NCBI GenBank assembly: GCA_017625755.1
Contig: JAGAKG010000019.1
Span: forward strand, 1-63,644
DNA length: 63,644 bases
Reading direction: 5' to 3'
DNA from: Clostridia bacterium
GTDB lineage: Bacteria > Bacillota > Clostridia > Oscillospirales > CAG-272
Shown here: positions 44,299 to 55,613 of the stretch, one piece after another
How positions within the stretch are numbered: the stretch's first letter is position 1
How the letters are laid out: every line of letters starts with the position of its first letter
Notes under the pieces: model-generated
Database searches by the model: none
Seen by the model: the letters and a program-made list of their open reading frames with translations, nothing else
Told to the model about the DNA's origin: nothing
Translations under genes and position numbers: made by a program

Positions 44299-44322
44299 TC
44301 ACACGCTATCTTAGTGTAAAAA

Positions 44323-45423
44323 ATGTACTGTAAAAATATAAAGGTTCGTAATTTCCGCAATATAACAGAGGCAGATGTCGGCTTTGAGCGGGGCGTGAAT
44401 ATACTCGTGGGCGAGAACGCTCAGGGAAAAACAAATCTTCTTGAAGCAATATTTTACGCCTCTGTCGGAAAGAGCTTCAGAGCCGCGCACTCAGCCGAGA
44501 TAATAAAATTCGGCGAGAGCTTTGCGGAGATTGATATTGATTTTAACGACGGTGTCCGCGACCAGAATATAAATATGAAAATATTCAGGGACAGACAGAG
44601 AAAGGTCGAAAAAAATCATGTCAGAATAGATAAAATGTCTGATATCGTGGGAAGCTTCAGGGCGGTTTTATTCTGCCCCGAGCATCTCTCGCTGATAAAG
44701 GACGGGCCCGCGATGCGCAGAAATTATCTCGATATCGCGATAAGCCGTATATATCCGCTTTATATGAAGGCGCTTCAGAGATATAATTATGTGTTGAAGC
44801 AGAGAAATATACTTATCAAAAACGCAATATCAGACAGAGATTCCTTTGACGCGACGGTCGAGCTTTGGTCAGCTCAGCTCGCTAAGGAAGCGGCGCTAAT
44901 ATCAAAGTACAGAGCCGAGTTTGTGAAGCGGGTCGATAAATGCGTGCGCGAGTGCTTCTCGGATATGACGGGTGAGAAAGAGCGGACAGAAATATCTTAT
45001 GTCGGCTCGGCTCACGGCGAGCAGGACGAGTATCTTGATATCTCAAAGACCGAGGACAAGTATTTTATGCTGCTCACATCGGCTTACGACCGCGAGATAT
45101 CGGCGGGAGCGACGCTCTGGGGAATACACAAGGACGATATAGATATCAGGCTCAACGGCAAGCAGGCAAGGCTTTACGCCTCTCAGGGGCAGCAGCGCTC
45201 GCTTGCTCTGGCGCTGAAGATCGCCGAGGGGGATATCTGCTGCGAGGAGTTCGGGGATTATCCTTCCCTGCTCCTTGATGATGTTCTCTCCGAGCTTGAC
45301 GCGTCAAGGCGGGAATATCTGATAAACAAGATAGAGTCCAAGCAGGTCATTATGACGAGCTGCGAGGAGATTATCGACGACGGAGCTAAAAAAATAAAGG
45401 TCGAGAACGGAGTTTATTTTTAA
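44323..45423 (+). CDS. recF: DNA repair/gap-loading ATPase RecF
   Basis: 366 residues. Walker A GENAQGKTNLLEAI (about 30-43), ABC signature region ASQGQQRSLALALKIAEGD and Walker B PSLLLDDVLSELD. The initial KNIKVRNFRNITEADV is the RecF N-terminus. It loads RecA at gaps together with RecO and RecR. It sits in the conserved dnaA-dnaN-recF-DUF370-gyrB order; its stop codon is 1 nt before the DUF370 start, so the two are probably coupled. No ribosome binding site is strong, which suits coupling to dnaN. Confidence 0.96.
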   Translation: MYCKNIKVRNFRNITEADVGFERGVNILVGENAQGKTNLLEAIFYASVGKSFRAAHSAEIIKFGESFAEIDIDFNDGVRDQNINMKIFRDRQRKVEKNHVRIDKMSDIVGSFRAVLFCPEHLSLIKDGPAMRRNYLDIAISRIYPLYMKALQRYNYVLKQRNILIKNAISDRDSFDATVELWSAQLAKEAALISKYRAEFVKRVDKCVRECFSDMTGEKERTEISYVGSAHGEQDEYLDISKTEDKYFMLLTSAYDREISAGATLWGIHKDDIDIRLNGKQARLYASQGQQRSLALALKIAEGDICCEEFGDYPSLLLDDVLSELDASRREYLINKIESKQVIMTSCEEIIDDGAKKIKVENGVYF

Positions 45424-45424
45424 A

Positions 45425-45670
45425 ATGTTTCTTCATGTCGGAAATAACAAAAACATAAGAGAGCGGGATATCATCGGGATATTCGATATGGATAACGCCA
45501 CGGTCTCTACGGTGACGAGAAAATTTCTCAGCGAGGCGCAGAAAAAAAATACCGTCGAGAGCGCGAATAACGAGATACCCAAGTCTTTCGTAATATACCG
45601 CGAGGGAGATAAGATAAATATATGCTTCTCACAGCTATCAAGCGCGGCGCTTTACGGCAGACTCTCGTAA
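45425..45670 (+). CDS. DUF370/RemB (YaaB)-like small DNA-binding protein
   Basis: 81 residues, starting MFLHVGNNKNIRERDIIGIFDMD, then TVSTVTRKFLSEAQKK, then KSFVIYREGDKINICFSQLSSAALYGR. This is the DUF370 fold of Bacillus YaaB (RemB) and its relative RemA, which controls matrix genes and osmotic responses. Its place between recF and gyrB is the same as yaaB in Bacillus. The start codon nearly abuts the recF stop codon. Function in this organism is unknown. Confidence 0.9.
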   Translation: MFLHVGNNKNIRERDIIGIFDMDNATVSTVTRKFLSEAQKKNTVESANNEIPKSFVIYREGDKINICFSQLSSAALYGRLS

Positions 45671-45714
45671 AAAGAAAAAATAAAAAGACAAATATAAAAC
45701 AACACAACGATTAA

Positions 45715-47664
<1,950 letters not shown>

Positions 47665-47686
47665 TTTCTCATTACTTGGAAAACTC

Positions 47687-47749
47687 TGTTGGATACTCCA
47701 AAAAAGTCAGTATTTACAAGCTTCTGAGTTTTCCACATCTTGTTGAAAA
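47687..47749. promoter_or_regulatory. DnaA-box-like cluster between gyrB and gyrA
   Basis: TGTTGGATA (47687-47695), TTTTCCACA (47729-47737, the box closest to consensus in the window) and TGTTGAAAA (47741-47749). The 3-nt gap between the last two and their opposite direction form a near-palindrome. It may serve as a DnaA titration or gyrA control site. Confidence 0.55.
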
Positions 47750-47803
47750 CTATGTCAAAAACTTATTATCGGTTCAAAATTTCAGAAAGGCGTGGAGATT
47801 AAA

Positions 47804-50362
47804 TTGGAAAACGAAAATATAGAATACAAAGAACAAAAAATAGTTGATGTTGAGATGGAAAAGGAGGTCAAAAAATCCTTTATCGAATACTCAATGTCGG
47901 TTATAGCTGCCCGCGCGCTTCCCGACGCGAGAGACGGTATGAAGCCCGGTCAGAGAAGAATTATGTACGCTATGTACGAGGATAACCTCACATACGATAA
48001 GCCCTTCAGAAAGTCGGCGACGACTGTCGGTAATGTGCTTGGACGCTATCACCCCCACGGTGACTCGGCGGTTTACGGCACGATGGTTCGTATGGCGCAG
48101 GACTTCTCATACAGATATCCCCTCGTTGAGGGACACGGAAACTTCGGCTCGGTCGACGGAGACGGCGCCGCTGCTTACCGTTATACCGAGGCGAGAATGT
48201 CGAAGATTGCCGACCAGCTTATGGCTGACCTCGAAAAGGAGGTCGTTGACTTCGTCCCGAACTTCGATAACCGCCGCAAGGAGCCTAAGGTGCTTCCCTC
48301 GAGATTCCCCAACCTGCTCGTAAACGGAGCTGTGGGAATTGCCGTCGGTATGGCGACGAATATCCCCCCTCACAACCTCGGAGAGGTCATTGATGCTACC
48401 ATATACAGAATAGACAACCCCGAGTGTACCGTTCCCGAGCTTATGGAGTATGTAAAGGGACCCGACTTCCCGACATACGCGACTATTTACGGAACGGCTG
48501 GAATCCTTCAGGCGTATACCACGGGCAGAGGAAGAATAACCGTGCGCGCCAAGGCGAATATCGAGGAGGACAAGCACAGAATAATCGTCACCGAGATACC
48601 TTACGGCGTAAACAAGAGTATGCTCTGCAAGGCTATCGCTGACCTCGTTAACGATAAGAGGATAGAGGGTATTACCGATATGCGCGACGAGTCGGGCAGA
48701 GACGGTATGAGAATCGTTATCGAGTACAGACGCGACGCCAACGGTCAGATAATACTTAATCAGCTCTATAAATACTCTCAGCTTCAGGATACCTGCGCCG
48801 TAAATATGCTCGCGCTCGTAAATAACGAGCCGAAGATACTCTCGCTGCCGCAGATACTCGACCACTATATCGACCACCAGAAATCGGTCATTCGCCGCCG
48901 CGTTCAGTTCGACCTTGACAAGGCAAAGGCTAAGGCGCATATATTCGAGGGATATCATATCGCTATCGACAATATCGACAGAATTATCGAGATAATGAAG
49001 ACCTCGAAGTCTATCCCCGAGGCTAAGGAAAGACTTATGGCTGAGTTCTTCACTGTCTCCTTCCGTGACGGCTTTGAGGCTGAGCTTGGAAATGTAAGAC
49101 AGCTCACCGACGCTCAGGCTCAGGCAATAGTTGAAATGACTCTCGGAAAGCTCACGGGTATGGAGAGAGAAAAGATAGAGGAGGAGCTGGCAAGACTTCA
49201 CGCAATAATTACCGAGCTTGAGGGCATACTTGCAGACCCCGCTAAGATAGACGAGATAATCAAGAACGAGATGCTTGAGATAAAGCGCAAGTTCTCCGAT
49301 GACAGAAGAACAGATATAGTTGAGTCTGTCGACGATATAGACCTTGAGGACCTTATTGAGAGACATAAGTGCGTCGTCACTATGACTCACGCGGGATATA
49401 TCAAGCGTCTTCCTGCCGACACCTATTCGGCTCAGAGACGAGGCGGAAAGGGCATTATCGGTATGTCGACCAAGGAGGAGGACTTCATAGAGCAGGTGAT
49501 TGCCGTAGAGAGCCATTCCTACCTGATGATGTTCACGAATAAGGGTAAGGTGCATATGCGAAAGGCATATCAGATACCCGAATCCTCGAGAACGGCGAAG
49601 GGTACGAATATAGTCAATATAATCGAGATGCTTCCCGACGAGAAGATCACCGCGCTTATCAGCGTTGACGAGTTCAACGATACCGAGTACCTGACTATGG
49701 TAACGAAGAACGGCGTTATCAAGCGTACGCTGCTCAAGGAATACGAATACCAGCGCAAGGGCGGAAAGATTGCTCTTAATCTTGACGAGGACGACGAGCT
49801 TGTATTCGTTATGCGTACCGCGGGTGACTGTGATATCGTTATCGCTACCGCTAACGGCTGCGCCGTAAGATATACAGAGGCGAATGTCAGATGTATGGGA
49901 AGAACGGCAAGAGGTGTCAGAGGTATCACTCTGCGTGACGGCGATTATGTTACGGGCGTTGCTATCGTTGAGGAAGGAAAGCAGCTTATCACGATAACCA
50001 GAAACGGTTACGGTAAGAAAACCTCGTTCGACGATTTCAGAGTTATGAAGAACCGCGGCGGACACGGAGTAGTCTGCCACAACCTGAGCGAAAAGACGGG
50101 CAAGCTTTGCGGCATCGCGGCTGTCGATGATGAGGACGATATTATGATGATCACCGATTCGGGTACTATCATAAGAACCCCCGCCGCAGATATTCCGAGA
50201 TATTCGAGAAGCGCGGGCGGAGTTATCGTTATGAGACTCGCAGAGGGTCAGTCGCTTGTCAATTTCACAAAGGTTCACAAGGAGGAGGCAGAGGAGGAGT
50301 CTGATATTATCGACACCGACACCGCGCCTGCTACCGATGCGGCTGAGACCACCGAGGAATAA
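47804..50362 (+). CDS. gyrA: DNA gyrase subunit A
   Basis: About 852 residues. The start is uncertain: TTG 47804 has GGAG 6 nt upstream and fits best; GTG 47792 has a ribosome binding site that is too close. [22 protein letters not shown] and [19 protein letters not shown] form the breakage-reunion domain; the catalytic pair is R126 Y127 in [11 protein letters not shown]. The GyrA box QRRGGKG marks true gyrase, and a six-blade C-terminal domain follows. Residue 92 (E. coli position 87) is Gly, where I recall Asp or Glu in most relatives. The tail is acidic. Confidence 0.95.
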   Translation: MENENIEYKEQKIVDVEMEKEVKKSFIEYSMSVIAARALPDARDGMKPGQRRIMYAMYEDNLTYDKPFRKSATTVGNVLGRYHPHGDSAVYGTMVRMAQDFSYRYPLVEGHGNFGSVDGDGAAAYRYTEARMSKIADQLMADLEKEVVDFVPNFDNRRKEPKVLPSRFPNLLVNGAVGIAVGMATNIPPHNLGEVIDATIYRIDNPECTVPELMEYVKGPDFPTYATIYGTAGILQAYTTGRGRITVRAKANIEEDKHRIIVTEIPYGVNKSMLCKAIADLVNDKRIEGITDMRDESGRDGMRIVIEYRRDANGQIILNQLYKYSQLQDTCAVNMLALVNNEPKILSLPQILDHYIDHQKSVIRRRVQFDLDKAKAKAHIFEGYHIAIDNIDRIIEIMKTSKSIPEAKERLMAEFFTVSFRDGFEAELGNVRQLTDAQAQAIVEMTLGKLTGMEREKIEEELARLHAIITELEGILADPAKIDEIIKNEMLEIKRKFSDDRRTDIVESVDDIDLEDLIERHKCVVTMTHAGYIKRLPADTYSAQRRGGKGIIGMSTKEEDFIEQVIAVESHSYLMMFTNKGKVHMRKAYQIPESSRTAKGTNIVNIIEMLPDEKITALISVDEFNDTEYLTMVTKNGVIKRTLLKEYEYQRKGGKIALNLDEDDELVFVMRTAGDCDIVIATANGCAVRYTEANVRCMGRTARGVRGITLRDGDYVTGVAIVEEGKQLITITRNGYGKKTSFDDFRVMKNRGGHGVVCHNLSEKTGKLCGIAAVDDEDDIMMITDSGTIIRTPAADIPRYSRSAGGVIVMRLAEGQSLVNFTKVHKEEAEEESDIIDTDTAPATDAAETTEE

Positions 50363-50378
50363 TTTAATAACAGCTTTT

Positions 50379-50411
50379 GGGGAAGGACGCTCTGTGAGCC
50401 TTCCCTTCCCC
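50379..50411 (+). terminator. Possible terminator after gyrA
   Basis: GGGGAAGG (50379-50386) pairs with CCTTCCCC (50404-50411), followed by TATTT. The T tract is weak. The sequence resembles the end arms of family-2 repeats, so it may belong to one. Confidence 0.4.
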
Positions 50412-50518
50412 TATTTAACCGTATAAGATAATGAAAAATTTACGAATGGGAAATCACAAATTTCACCTACGGCGTAGCTTTAAATATTTTTTTGCGGTTT
50501 AGAAAAGAGAAAACAAAA

Positions 50519-50663
50519 GCCTTCCCCTTGAGGGGAAGGTGGCGAGCGAACGCGAGGCGGATGAGGTGTAGGATGCGAAGCATCCGTGAAAAAGGAACGC
50601 CACAGAGGTGGCTACACCTCATCAGTCACCTAGCGGCGACAGCTTCCCCTCAAGGGGAAGCCT
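50519..50663. repeat. Family-2 intergenic element (GGATGAGGTGTAG type)
   Basis: Left end GCCTTCCCCTTGAGGGGAAGG, right end CTTCCCCTCAAGGGGAAGCC; each end is itself a palindrome. Inside, GCGAACGCGAGGCGGATGAG and GGTGTAG face CTACACCTCATCAGTCACCTAG. The centre has GGATGCGAAGCATCC. About 145 bp in all. It lies in the 365-nt gap between gyrA and the next gene; the rest of the gap shows nothing I can name. Confidence 0.75.
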
Positions 50664-50728
50664 AGTGTATCAAATATTCCGAATGTTAGAGAATAAAACT
50701 TACAGATTTTCCTAAAAAGGAGTAAAAT

Positions 50729-51994
50729 ATGAAGAAATTTTTAGCTATGGCGCTTTGCGTCATAACGCTTTTGCTTGGATTTACCTCTTGCTCAAAGCCA
50801 CCTGAGTACAGTGAGATAGAGGAACGCTTCAAGGAGCTGATAGAGGCGTCTTACGAAGTGAACGATATTCTTTTTGGAGAGGGACTCCCCACTTACGATA
50901 AGGTCTATGAGAGAGAATTTTCTATCTGGAAGGATTCCGAGACAGACGAGGTGTATTACTATTACGAGCTTTCCGACGACGCCCTCGGCGAAATTCTGGC
51001 GTATCGTGCGACCGACATAACCTTCTATGTCCTCTCGGACACCGAGCTTTCGGGAGCCGAATTTATCGGCCGCAAGCAGGGCAAGAACTGTTACAGAATA
51101 GATTACGATGACTCAGAGCTTTATTATTACATAGCCTCAAGCGAAAAGCGCGAGGGCGAGGAGATAGTCTACGAGGGTACCGACAAGAATACAAATAAAA
51201 AGATTTATTACTACGAGACCGAATACGACTCCGAGGGCAAGGAAAAGACCGAGGGGGTTTTCACAGACGAGACTACAAATAAAAAACACAAGTATTACAC
51301 GATAGAGGACGACACGCTCGGTACTGTTTACGAGTATCTCGGAAAGAAGCCCAAGAAGGTCGAAAGCTCGGCTGAGGGGGAGAATACATACTATTATTAC
51401 ACGATGACCGACGAGACCTACGGTACTGTTTACGAGTACCGCCGTCAGAATATAAATTATCTGCAAAAGCTCAGCGAGAAAAAGAGCGGCGAGGAGCCGA
51501 TATACGCGGCGGACGGAGTTTACTATTATCCCGTTGAGTATGAGGAAAAAACATACGATTTCTACTACGACGGCGAGGAGCCCGAGGGATACAGCTATGT
51601 CCGTCTTGACGCTTCTCTCACCTCGATAGAGCAGATAAAGGAATACGCCGAGACGGTATATTCAGACCAGTATCTCAAGGGTATCTATGAAATGCTTTTC
51701 ACGGGCGCGGTGATATCGGGCGATTCGAGCGGCAGTCTCGGAGCGAGATATTTCAGCTATGAGGATAGCAACGGAGATGTATGGCTGATGCAGTCCGACA
51801 AGTACGAGTCGCTCATAAAGGGCAAGAGAATATACGATTTCTCTACGGCTAAGGTGGTAAAGCCGGGTAGCTCGGAGTTCGCCAATGTTGAGATAGAGAC
51901 ATATCTTGAGGACAAGCCCGAGGAGAGGGTGACCGTCAGACTCTCGCTCGTAAAGCAGGACGGAGAATGGTATCTCGATAACGCCACTTATTGA
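50729..51994 (+). CDS. Large predicted lipoprotein with internal Tyr-rich repeats
   Basis: 421 residues. Signal peptide MKKFLAMALCVITLLLGFTS then Cys21 of the lipobox (FTSC). The mature part contains a repeated motif, YYYYELSDDALGEILAY (77-92), KYYTIEDDTLGTVYEY (188-203) and YYYYTMTDETYGTVYEY (221-237), and a second pair built on NTNKK/TTNKK. The C-terminal 110 residues (from about 305) look like a DUF5105- or NTF2-like beta domain ending VRLSLVKQDGEWYLDNATY, a common end of Clostridial lipoproteins. AAAAAGGAG precedes the ATG. Function unknown; surface exposure is likely. Confidence 0.85.
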   Translation: MKKFLAMALCVITLLLGFTSCSKPPEYSEIEERFKELIEASYEVNDILFGEGLPTYDKVYEREFSIWKDSETDEVYYYYELSDDALGEILAYRATDITFYVLSDTELSGAEFIGRKQGKNCYRIDYDDSELYYYIASSEKREGEEIVYEGTDKNTNKKIYYYETEYDSEGKEKTEGVFTDETTNKKHKYYTIEDDTLGTVYEYLGKKPKKVESSAEGENTYYYYTMTDETYGTVYEYRRQNINYLQKLSEKKSGEEPIYAADGVYYYPVEYEEKTYDFYYDGEEPEGYSYVRLDASLTSIEQIKEYAETVYSDQYLKGIYEMLFTGAVISGDSSGSLGARYFSYEDSNGDVWLMQSDKYESLIKGKRIYDFSTAKVVKPGSSEFANVEIETYLEDKPEERVTVRLSLVKQDGEWYLDNATY

Positions 51995-52023
51995 GAAAAA
52001 TCTCAAAAACTGACAAAAAACTA

Positions 52024-52052
52024 TTGACAAATGTCGCTTTGTGGTATATCAT
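52024..52052 (+). promoter_or_regulatory. Sigma-A promoter of glnN
   Basis: TTGACA (52024-52029), 17-nt spacer, TATCAT (52047-52052). The leader to the ATG at 52090 is about 30 nt; no riboswitch-like structure fits. Confidence 0.75.
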
Positions 52053-52089
52053 TTCTTGGTAAACCGTAAACAGAAAGGATTTTTACACG

Positions 52090-54180
52090 ATGCAGAGTAT
52101 ACCCGAAATATTCGGAAGCATGGTTTTTAATGATGAAATAATGCGCGAAAGACTTCCCAAGGAGGTCTATAAATCGCTCACCAAAACTATCGCGACGGGC
52201 AGAACGATAGACGCGTCTGTCGCCGATGTCGTTGCCAACGCAATGAAGGACTGGGCGATAGAAAAGGGCGCGACTCACTATACACACTGGTTCCAGCCCT
52301 TAACGGGCGTGACCGCCGAGAAGCACGATTCCTTTATCTCCCCCGTGGGAAACTGCAAGATAGTTATGGAGTTTTCAGGTAAGGAGCTTATCAAGGGAGA
52401 ATCGGACGCTTCCTCCTTCCCCTCGGGGGGACTCCGAGCGACATTCGAGGCGCGCGGATACACCGCGTGGGATCCCGCGTCCTACGCCTTCGTAAAGGAC
52501 GGAACTCTTTACATACCTACCGCCTTCTGTTCCTATACGGGCGAGGCACTTGACACAAAGACCCCCCTGCTCCGTTCAATGGACGCAATAAGCACCGAGG
52601 GACTTCGTATTCTCCGCCTCTTTGGAGATACGACCACCAAGCGTCTTACCACGACCGTCGGCGCGGAACAGGAATATTTTATGATAGACAAGGAGATGTA
52701 TAACAAGCGTAAGGACTTGATATACACGGGCAGAACCCTCTTTGGCGCGCCCGCGCCCAAGGGACAGGAGCTTGAGGACCATTATTTCGGTCCCCTTAAG
52801 TCGAGAATAAGCGCGTTTATGGCTGACCTTGACCATTCGCTCTGGACGCTTGGAATAAACTCCAAGACCAAGCATAACGAGGCGGCTCCCGCTCAGCACG
52901 AGCTAGCTCCGATATATTCGACCACGAATATTGCGGTCGACCAGAATCTGCTCATAATGGAGTATATGAAAAAGACCGCCGAGAAGCACGGACTTGTATG
53001 TCTGCTCCACGAGAAGCCGTATGCGGGCGTTAACGGCTCGGGCAAGCACAACAACTGGTCGCTCAACACCGACGGCGGTAAAAATCTTCTCGACGCGGGT
53101 AAGACTCCCGCCGAGAATGTAAAATTCCTGCTTATGCTCGCCGCGATACTCAAGGCGGTTGACGATTATCAGGATCTGATGAGAATTTCTGTTGCCTTTG
53201 CGGGCAACGACCACCGTCTCGGCGCAAACGAGGCGCCCCCTGCCATAGTCTCGGTATTCCTCGGCGAGGAGCTTGACAGCATTATCGAGTCTATCGTGAA
53301 CGGCGACACCTATCAGGGCAAAAAGGCGGGTATTATGGACCTCGGTATTCCGTCTGTTCCCACCTTCCGTAAGGACACGACCGACAGAAACAGAACCTCT
53401 CCCTTTGCTTTCACGGGCAACAAATTTGAGTTCCGTATGCTCGGCTCGTCGCAGAATATCGCTATGCCGAATATCGTGCTTAATACCGCGGTTGCCGAGA
53501 GCTTCCGTCAGTTTGCTGATATACTCGAGGCGGCTGAGGATTTCGACGCTGCCGTCGCGAAGCTTATCAAAGATACATTTGCCGAGCATCGCAGAATTGT
53601 ATTTGACGGAAACGGATACTCCGAGGAATGGGAAAAAGAGGCGCAAAGAAGGGGTCTTCTGAATTTGAAAACCTCTGTCGATGCCTACAAGTGCTACAAT
53701 CTTCCCAAGAATATCGAGCTTTTCAAGCGCCACGGCGTTATGAGCGAGATAGAGGTCAACTCCAGAAAGGACATTCTGTTTGAGAATTACGCGAAGATAA
53801 TTAACATCGAAGCGCTGACTATGATAGAAATGGTGAGCAGAGATATTATCCCTGCGGTAAACGCTTATGTCGGAGAGGTGGCAAGCTCGCTTGCGGCAAA
53901 GGTTGCCGTGCTTCCCGAGGCTTGCTCGGATGTCGAGAGGGACATTATAACAAGACTATCCGAGCTTAATTCCGCCGCATATAAGAAGCTCGCTGAGCTT
54001 AAAGCGGCTGAGGCAGATGTTACCGCAGAGTCCGACTACGAGAAAAAGTCGGAAATGTACTGCGATACAGTTATACCGATAATGAACGCTCTGCGCGCCA
54101 TTGTCGACCAAATGGAAACCCTTACCTCTACCGAATACTGGCCCCTCCCCTCTTACGGCGAGATGATGTTCAGTATATAA
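52090..54180 (+). CDS. glnN: Type III glutamine synthetase (GlnN)
   Basis: 696 residues, the size of GSIII, which is much longer than GlnA. It makes glutamine from glutamate, ammonia and ATP. MPEIFG-like start (SIPEIFGSMVFNDEIMRERLP), GATHYTHWFQPLTGVTAEKHDSF, FEARGYTAWDPASYAF, the active-site block NNWSLNTDGGKNLLD and NDHRLGANEAPPAIVSVFLGEEL are characteristic. CAGAAAGGA precedes the ATG. It is a single-gene transcript with its own promoter; no nitrogen regulator is adjacent. Confidence 0.97.
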   Translation: MQSIPEIFGSMVFNDEIMRERLPKEVYKSLTKTIATGRTIDASVADVVANAMKDWAIEKGATHYTHWFQPLTGVTAEKHDSFISPVGNCKIVMEFSGKELIKGESDASSFPSGGLRATFEARGYTAWDPASYAFVKDGTLYIPTAFCSYTGEALDTKTPLLRSMDAISTEGLRILRLFGDTTTKRLTTTVGAEQEYFMIDKEMYNKRKDLIYTGRTLFGAPAPKGQELEDHYFGPLKSRISAFMADLDHSLWTLGINSKTKHNEAAPAQHELAPIYSTTNIAVDQNLLIMEYMKKTAEKHGLVCLLHEKPYAGVNGSGKHNNWSLNTDGGKNLLDAGKTPAENVKFLLMLAAILKAVDDYQDLMRISVAFAGNDHRLGANEAPPAIVSVFLGEELDSIIESIVNGDTYQGKKAGIMDLGIPSVPTFRKDTTDRNRTSPFAFTGNKFEFRMLGSSQNIAMPNIVLNTAVAESFRQFADILEAAEDFDAAVAKLIKDTFAEHRRIVFDGNGYSEEWEKEAQRRGLLNLKTSVDAYKCYNLPKNIELFKRHGVMSEIEVNSRKDILFENYAKIINIEALTMIEMVSRDIIPAVNAYVGEVASSLAAKVAVLPEACSDVERDIITRLSELNSAAYKKLAELKAAEADVTAESDYEKKSEMYCDTVIPIMNALRAIVDQMETLTSTEYWPLPSYGEMMFSI

Positions 54181-54203
54181 GAAGCAGGTGCGGGGATAAG
54201 TAT

Positions 54204-54345
54204 GCGAGGGGGACTTTTGAAAAAGTCCCCCTCGCGCTCCCTTTAAAAACCTTTAAGCTGGGTTAGGCTGCCCCATTTCGTTTTGTAGGGTGGTCGATTA
54301 AATTAGTTCGCATATTTGCACCCTTACGCCATTCCCCGCGCTGTG
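54204..54345. repeat. Family-1 hairpin element with trailing module
   Basis: Hairpin GCGAGGGGGACTTTT (54204-54218) / AAAAGTCCCCCTCGC (54221-54235), then GCTCCCTTTAAAAACC and AAGCTGGGTTAGGCTG, then GATTAAATTAGTTCGCATAT and TTGCACCCTTACGCCATTCC. The trailing module recurs near 9280, 58770 and 59065. It begins 24 nt after the glnN stop codon. Positions 54346-54429 show no gene. Confidence 0.78.
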
Positions 54346-54429
54346 AAGAATCTCAGACGGCGCTATTAAAGTAAATTCTTAGTTGTTACAAGGTAGTAGG
54401 TGCTATTGTTGAAGAAATAGCCGCTATGT

Positions 54430-55011
54430 TTATTCAAGCTCGTCGAGAGTTTTTTTGAATGTATCTATAAATGTATTGCAGAAATAGGCTACCTCATCGT
54501 GACAGAAATATGCCTCGACCTCTTTTTTGAGCGCCTTCTCCGCCTTGGCAAACTCTCGGTTTCCGCTCCTCATTTCTTCAATGCACTTTATATATGCCGA
54601 TATTTTGTCTGCCGCCTTTATGAGAATTGCCTCGTAAGAGCCGTCGGGAAGCTCGATAAGCTCGCGGTAGTCACACCGAAGCTCCTCTGGGAGCATTGAG
54701 ATAAGCTTGTCGTTAGCAATCTTTTCGATATTCTTATATGACGCGCGTATCTCGGGATTATAATATTTTATCGGTGTGGGCAGATCTCCTGTCAGCACCT
54801 CGCTCGTCTCGTGGTAGAGGGCGGCGGAGGCGATACGGTCGGCGTTGAGATCACCTCCGAACATTTTATTTTTGATAAGTGCCAGAGCATGGGCTATCTG
54901 CGCCACCTGCGCGCTATGCTCGGCAATGTTCTCGTCGGTGACAGATTTCATAAGGCTCCAACGGCGGATAAGCTTCATTCGCGCCATATATGCAAAAAAA
55001 TTATAACTCAT
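54430..55011 (-). CDS. YfbR-like HD-superfamily 5'-deoxynucleotidase
   Basis: 193 residues. The order IRRWSLMKSVTDENIAEHSAQVAQIAH, YHETSEVLTGDLPTPIKYY and LIKAADKISAYIKC follows E. coli YfbR, which dephosphorylates deoxynucleoside monophosphates. Metal ligands would be H32, H67, residue 68 and D134. Residue 68 is Glu (HE) where the family normally has Asp (HD), so metal binding may differ. AAGGAGAAATT precedes the ATG. It has its own promoter and is divergent from luxS. Confidence 0.88.
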   Translation of the reverse strand: MSYNFFAYMARMKLIRRWSLMKSVTDENIAEHSAQVAQIAHALALIKNKMFGGDLNADRIASAALYHETSEVLTGDLPTPIKYYNPEIRASYKNIEKIANDKLISMLPEELRCDYRELIELPDGSYEAILIKAADKISAYIKCIEEMRSGNREFAKAEKALKKEVEAYFCHDEVAYFCNTFIDTFKKTLDELE

Positions 55012-55048
55012 AATTTCTCCTTGATAATACTTGATAAATGATGAAAAT

Positions 55049-55077
55049 ATTATAACATATCCTCCGAATTATTGCAA
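55049..55077 (-). promoter_or_regulatory. Sigma-A promoter of the YfbR-like gene
   Basis: Minus strand: TTGCAA (55072-55077), 17-nt spacer, TATAAT (complement of 55049-55054). Confidence 0.78.
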
Positions 55078-55086
55078 TACGAATTA

Positions 55087-55115
55087 TTGACAAAGCTTGC
55101 GTGGAGGGGTATAAT
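55087..55115 (+). promoter_or_regulatory. Consensus sigma-A promoter of luxS-mtnN
   Basis: TTGACA (55087-55092), 17-nt spacer, TATAAT (55110-55115). Both hexamers are full consensus. Confidence 0.88.
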
Positions 55116-55145
55116 AATACTTGACAAAAACAGTCGGAGGAAAAA

Positions 55146-55613
55146 ATGGAAAGAATACAGAGCTTTTGTGTTGACCACGATTACATAAGCGAGGGAATCT
55201 ATATTTCCCGCATCGACGGCGACATCACGACATACGATATGCGTACCCGCAAGCCGAATTGCGGGGATTATATGGACAATATAACGATGCACTCACTCGA
55301 GCATATGTTTGCAACATACATCAGAAACTCGGATATCGGCGCGAATGTTATCTATTTCGGGCCTATGGGCTGCAGAACGGGCTTTTATCTGCTTGTCAGA
55401 GACGAAGCTCCCGCAAGGGTTCTCGACGAGGTCCTACTCGCGCTTGGCAGGATAGCAAAGCATCAGGGAGAGGTTTTTGGCGCGAGCCGAAAGGAATGCG
55501 GAAACTATCTCGAGCTTAGCATAGACGCCGCGAGAGCCGAGGCGGCGAGATATCTCGGCGTACTGAGAGGAAAGAAAAACGATTTTATATATCCTTCGGG
55601 GGAGGAAAAGTGA
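55146..55613 (+). CDS. luxS: S-ribosylhomocysteine lyase LuxS
   Basis: 155 residues. Splits S-ribosylhomocysteine into homocysteine and DPD, the precursor of autoinducer-2. The metal site is H49 and H53 (MHSLEHMFATY) with C118 (RKECGNY); the catalytic Cys is C76 in GCRTGFY. GGAGG precedes the ATG. Its stop codon overlaps the start of the nucleosidase gene (TGATG), so both steps of S-adenosylhomocysteine detoxification are coupled, in the reverse of the pathway order. Confidence 0.97.
   Translation: MERIQSFCVDHDYISEGIYISRIDGDITTYDMRTRKPNCGDYMDNITMHSLEHMFATYIRNSDIGANVIYFGPMGCRTGFYLLVRDEAPARVLDEVLLALGRIAKHQGEVFGASRKECGNYLELSIDAARAEAARYLGVLRGKKNDFIYPSGEEK

Noticed and set aside
48107..50278. 723-codon minus-strand open frame opposite gyrA
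   Set aside because: Antisense shadow caused by codon bias; GyrA motifs are intact over the entire span on the + strand.
50519..50663. CRISPR-like repeated palindromes
   Set aside because: The repeats are not regularly spaced with unique spacers, there are only two palindromes per element, and no cas gene is in the window.
51995..52089. Glutamine riboswitch upstream of glnN
   Set aside because: The leader from the predicted start site to the ATG is only about 30 nt, too short for a known glutamine-binding RNA, and no conserved core was seen.
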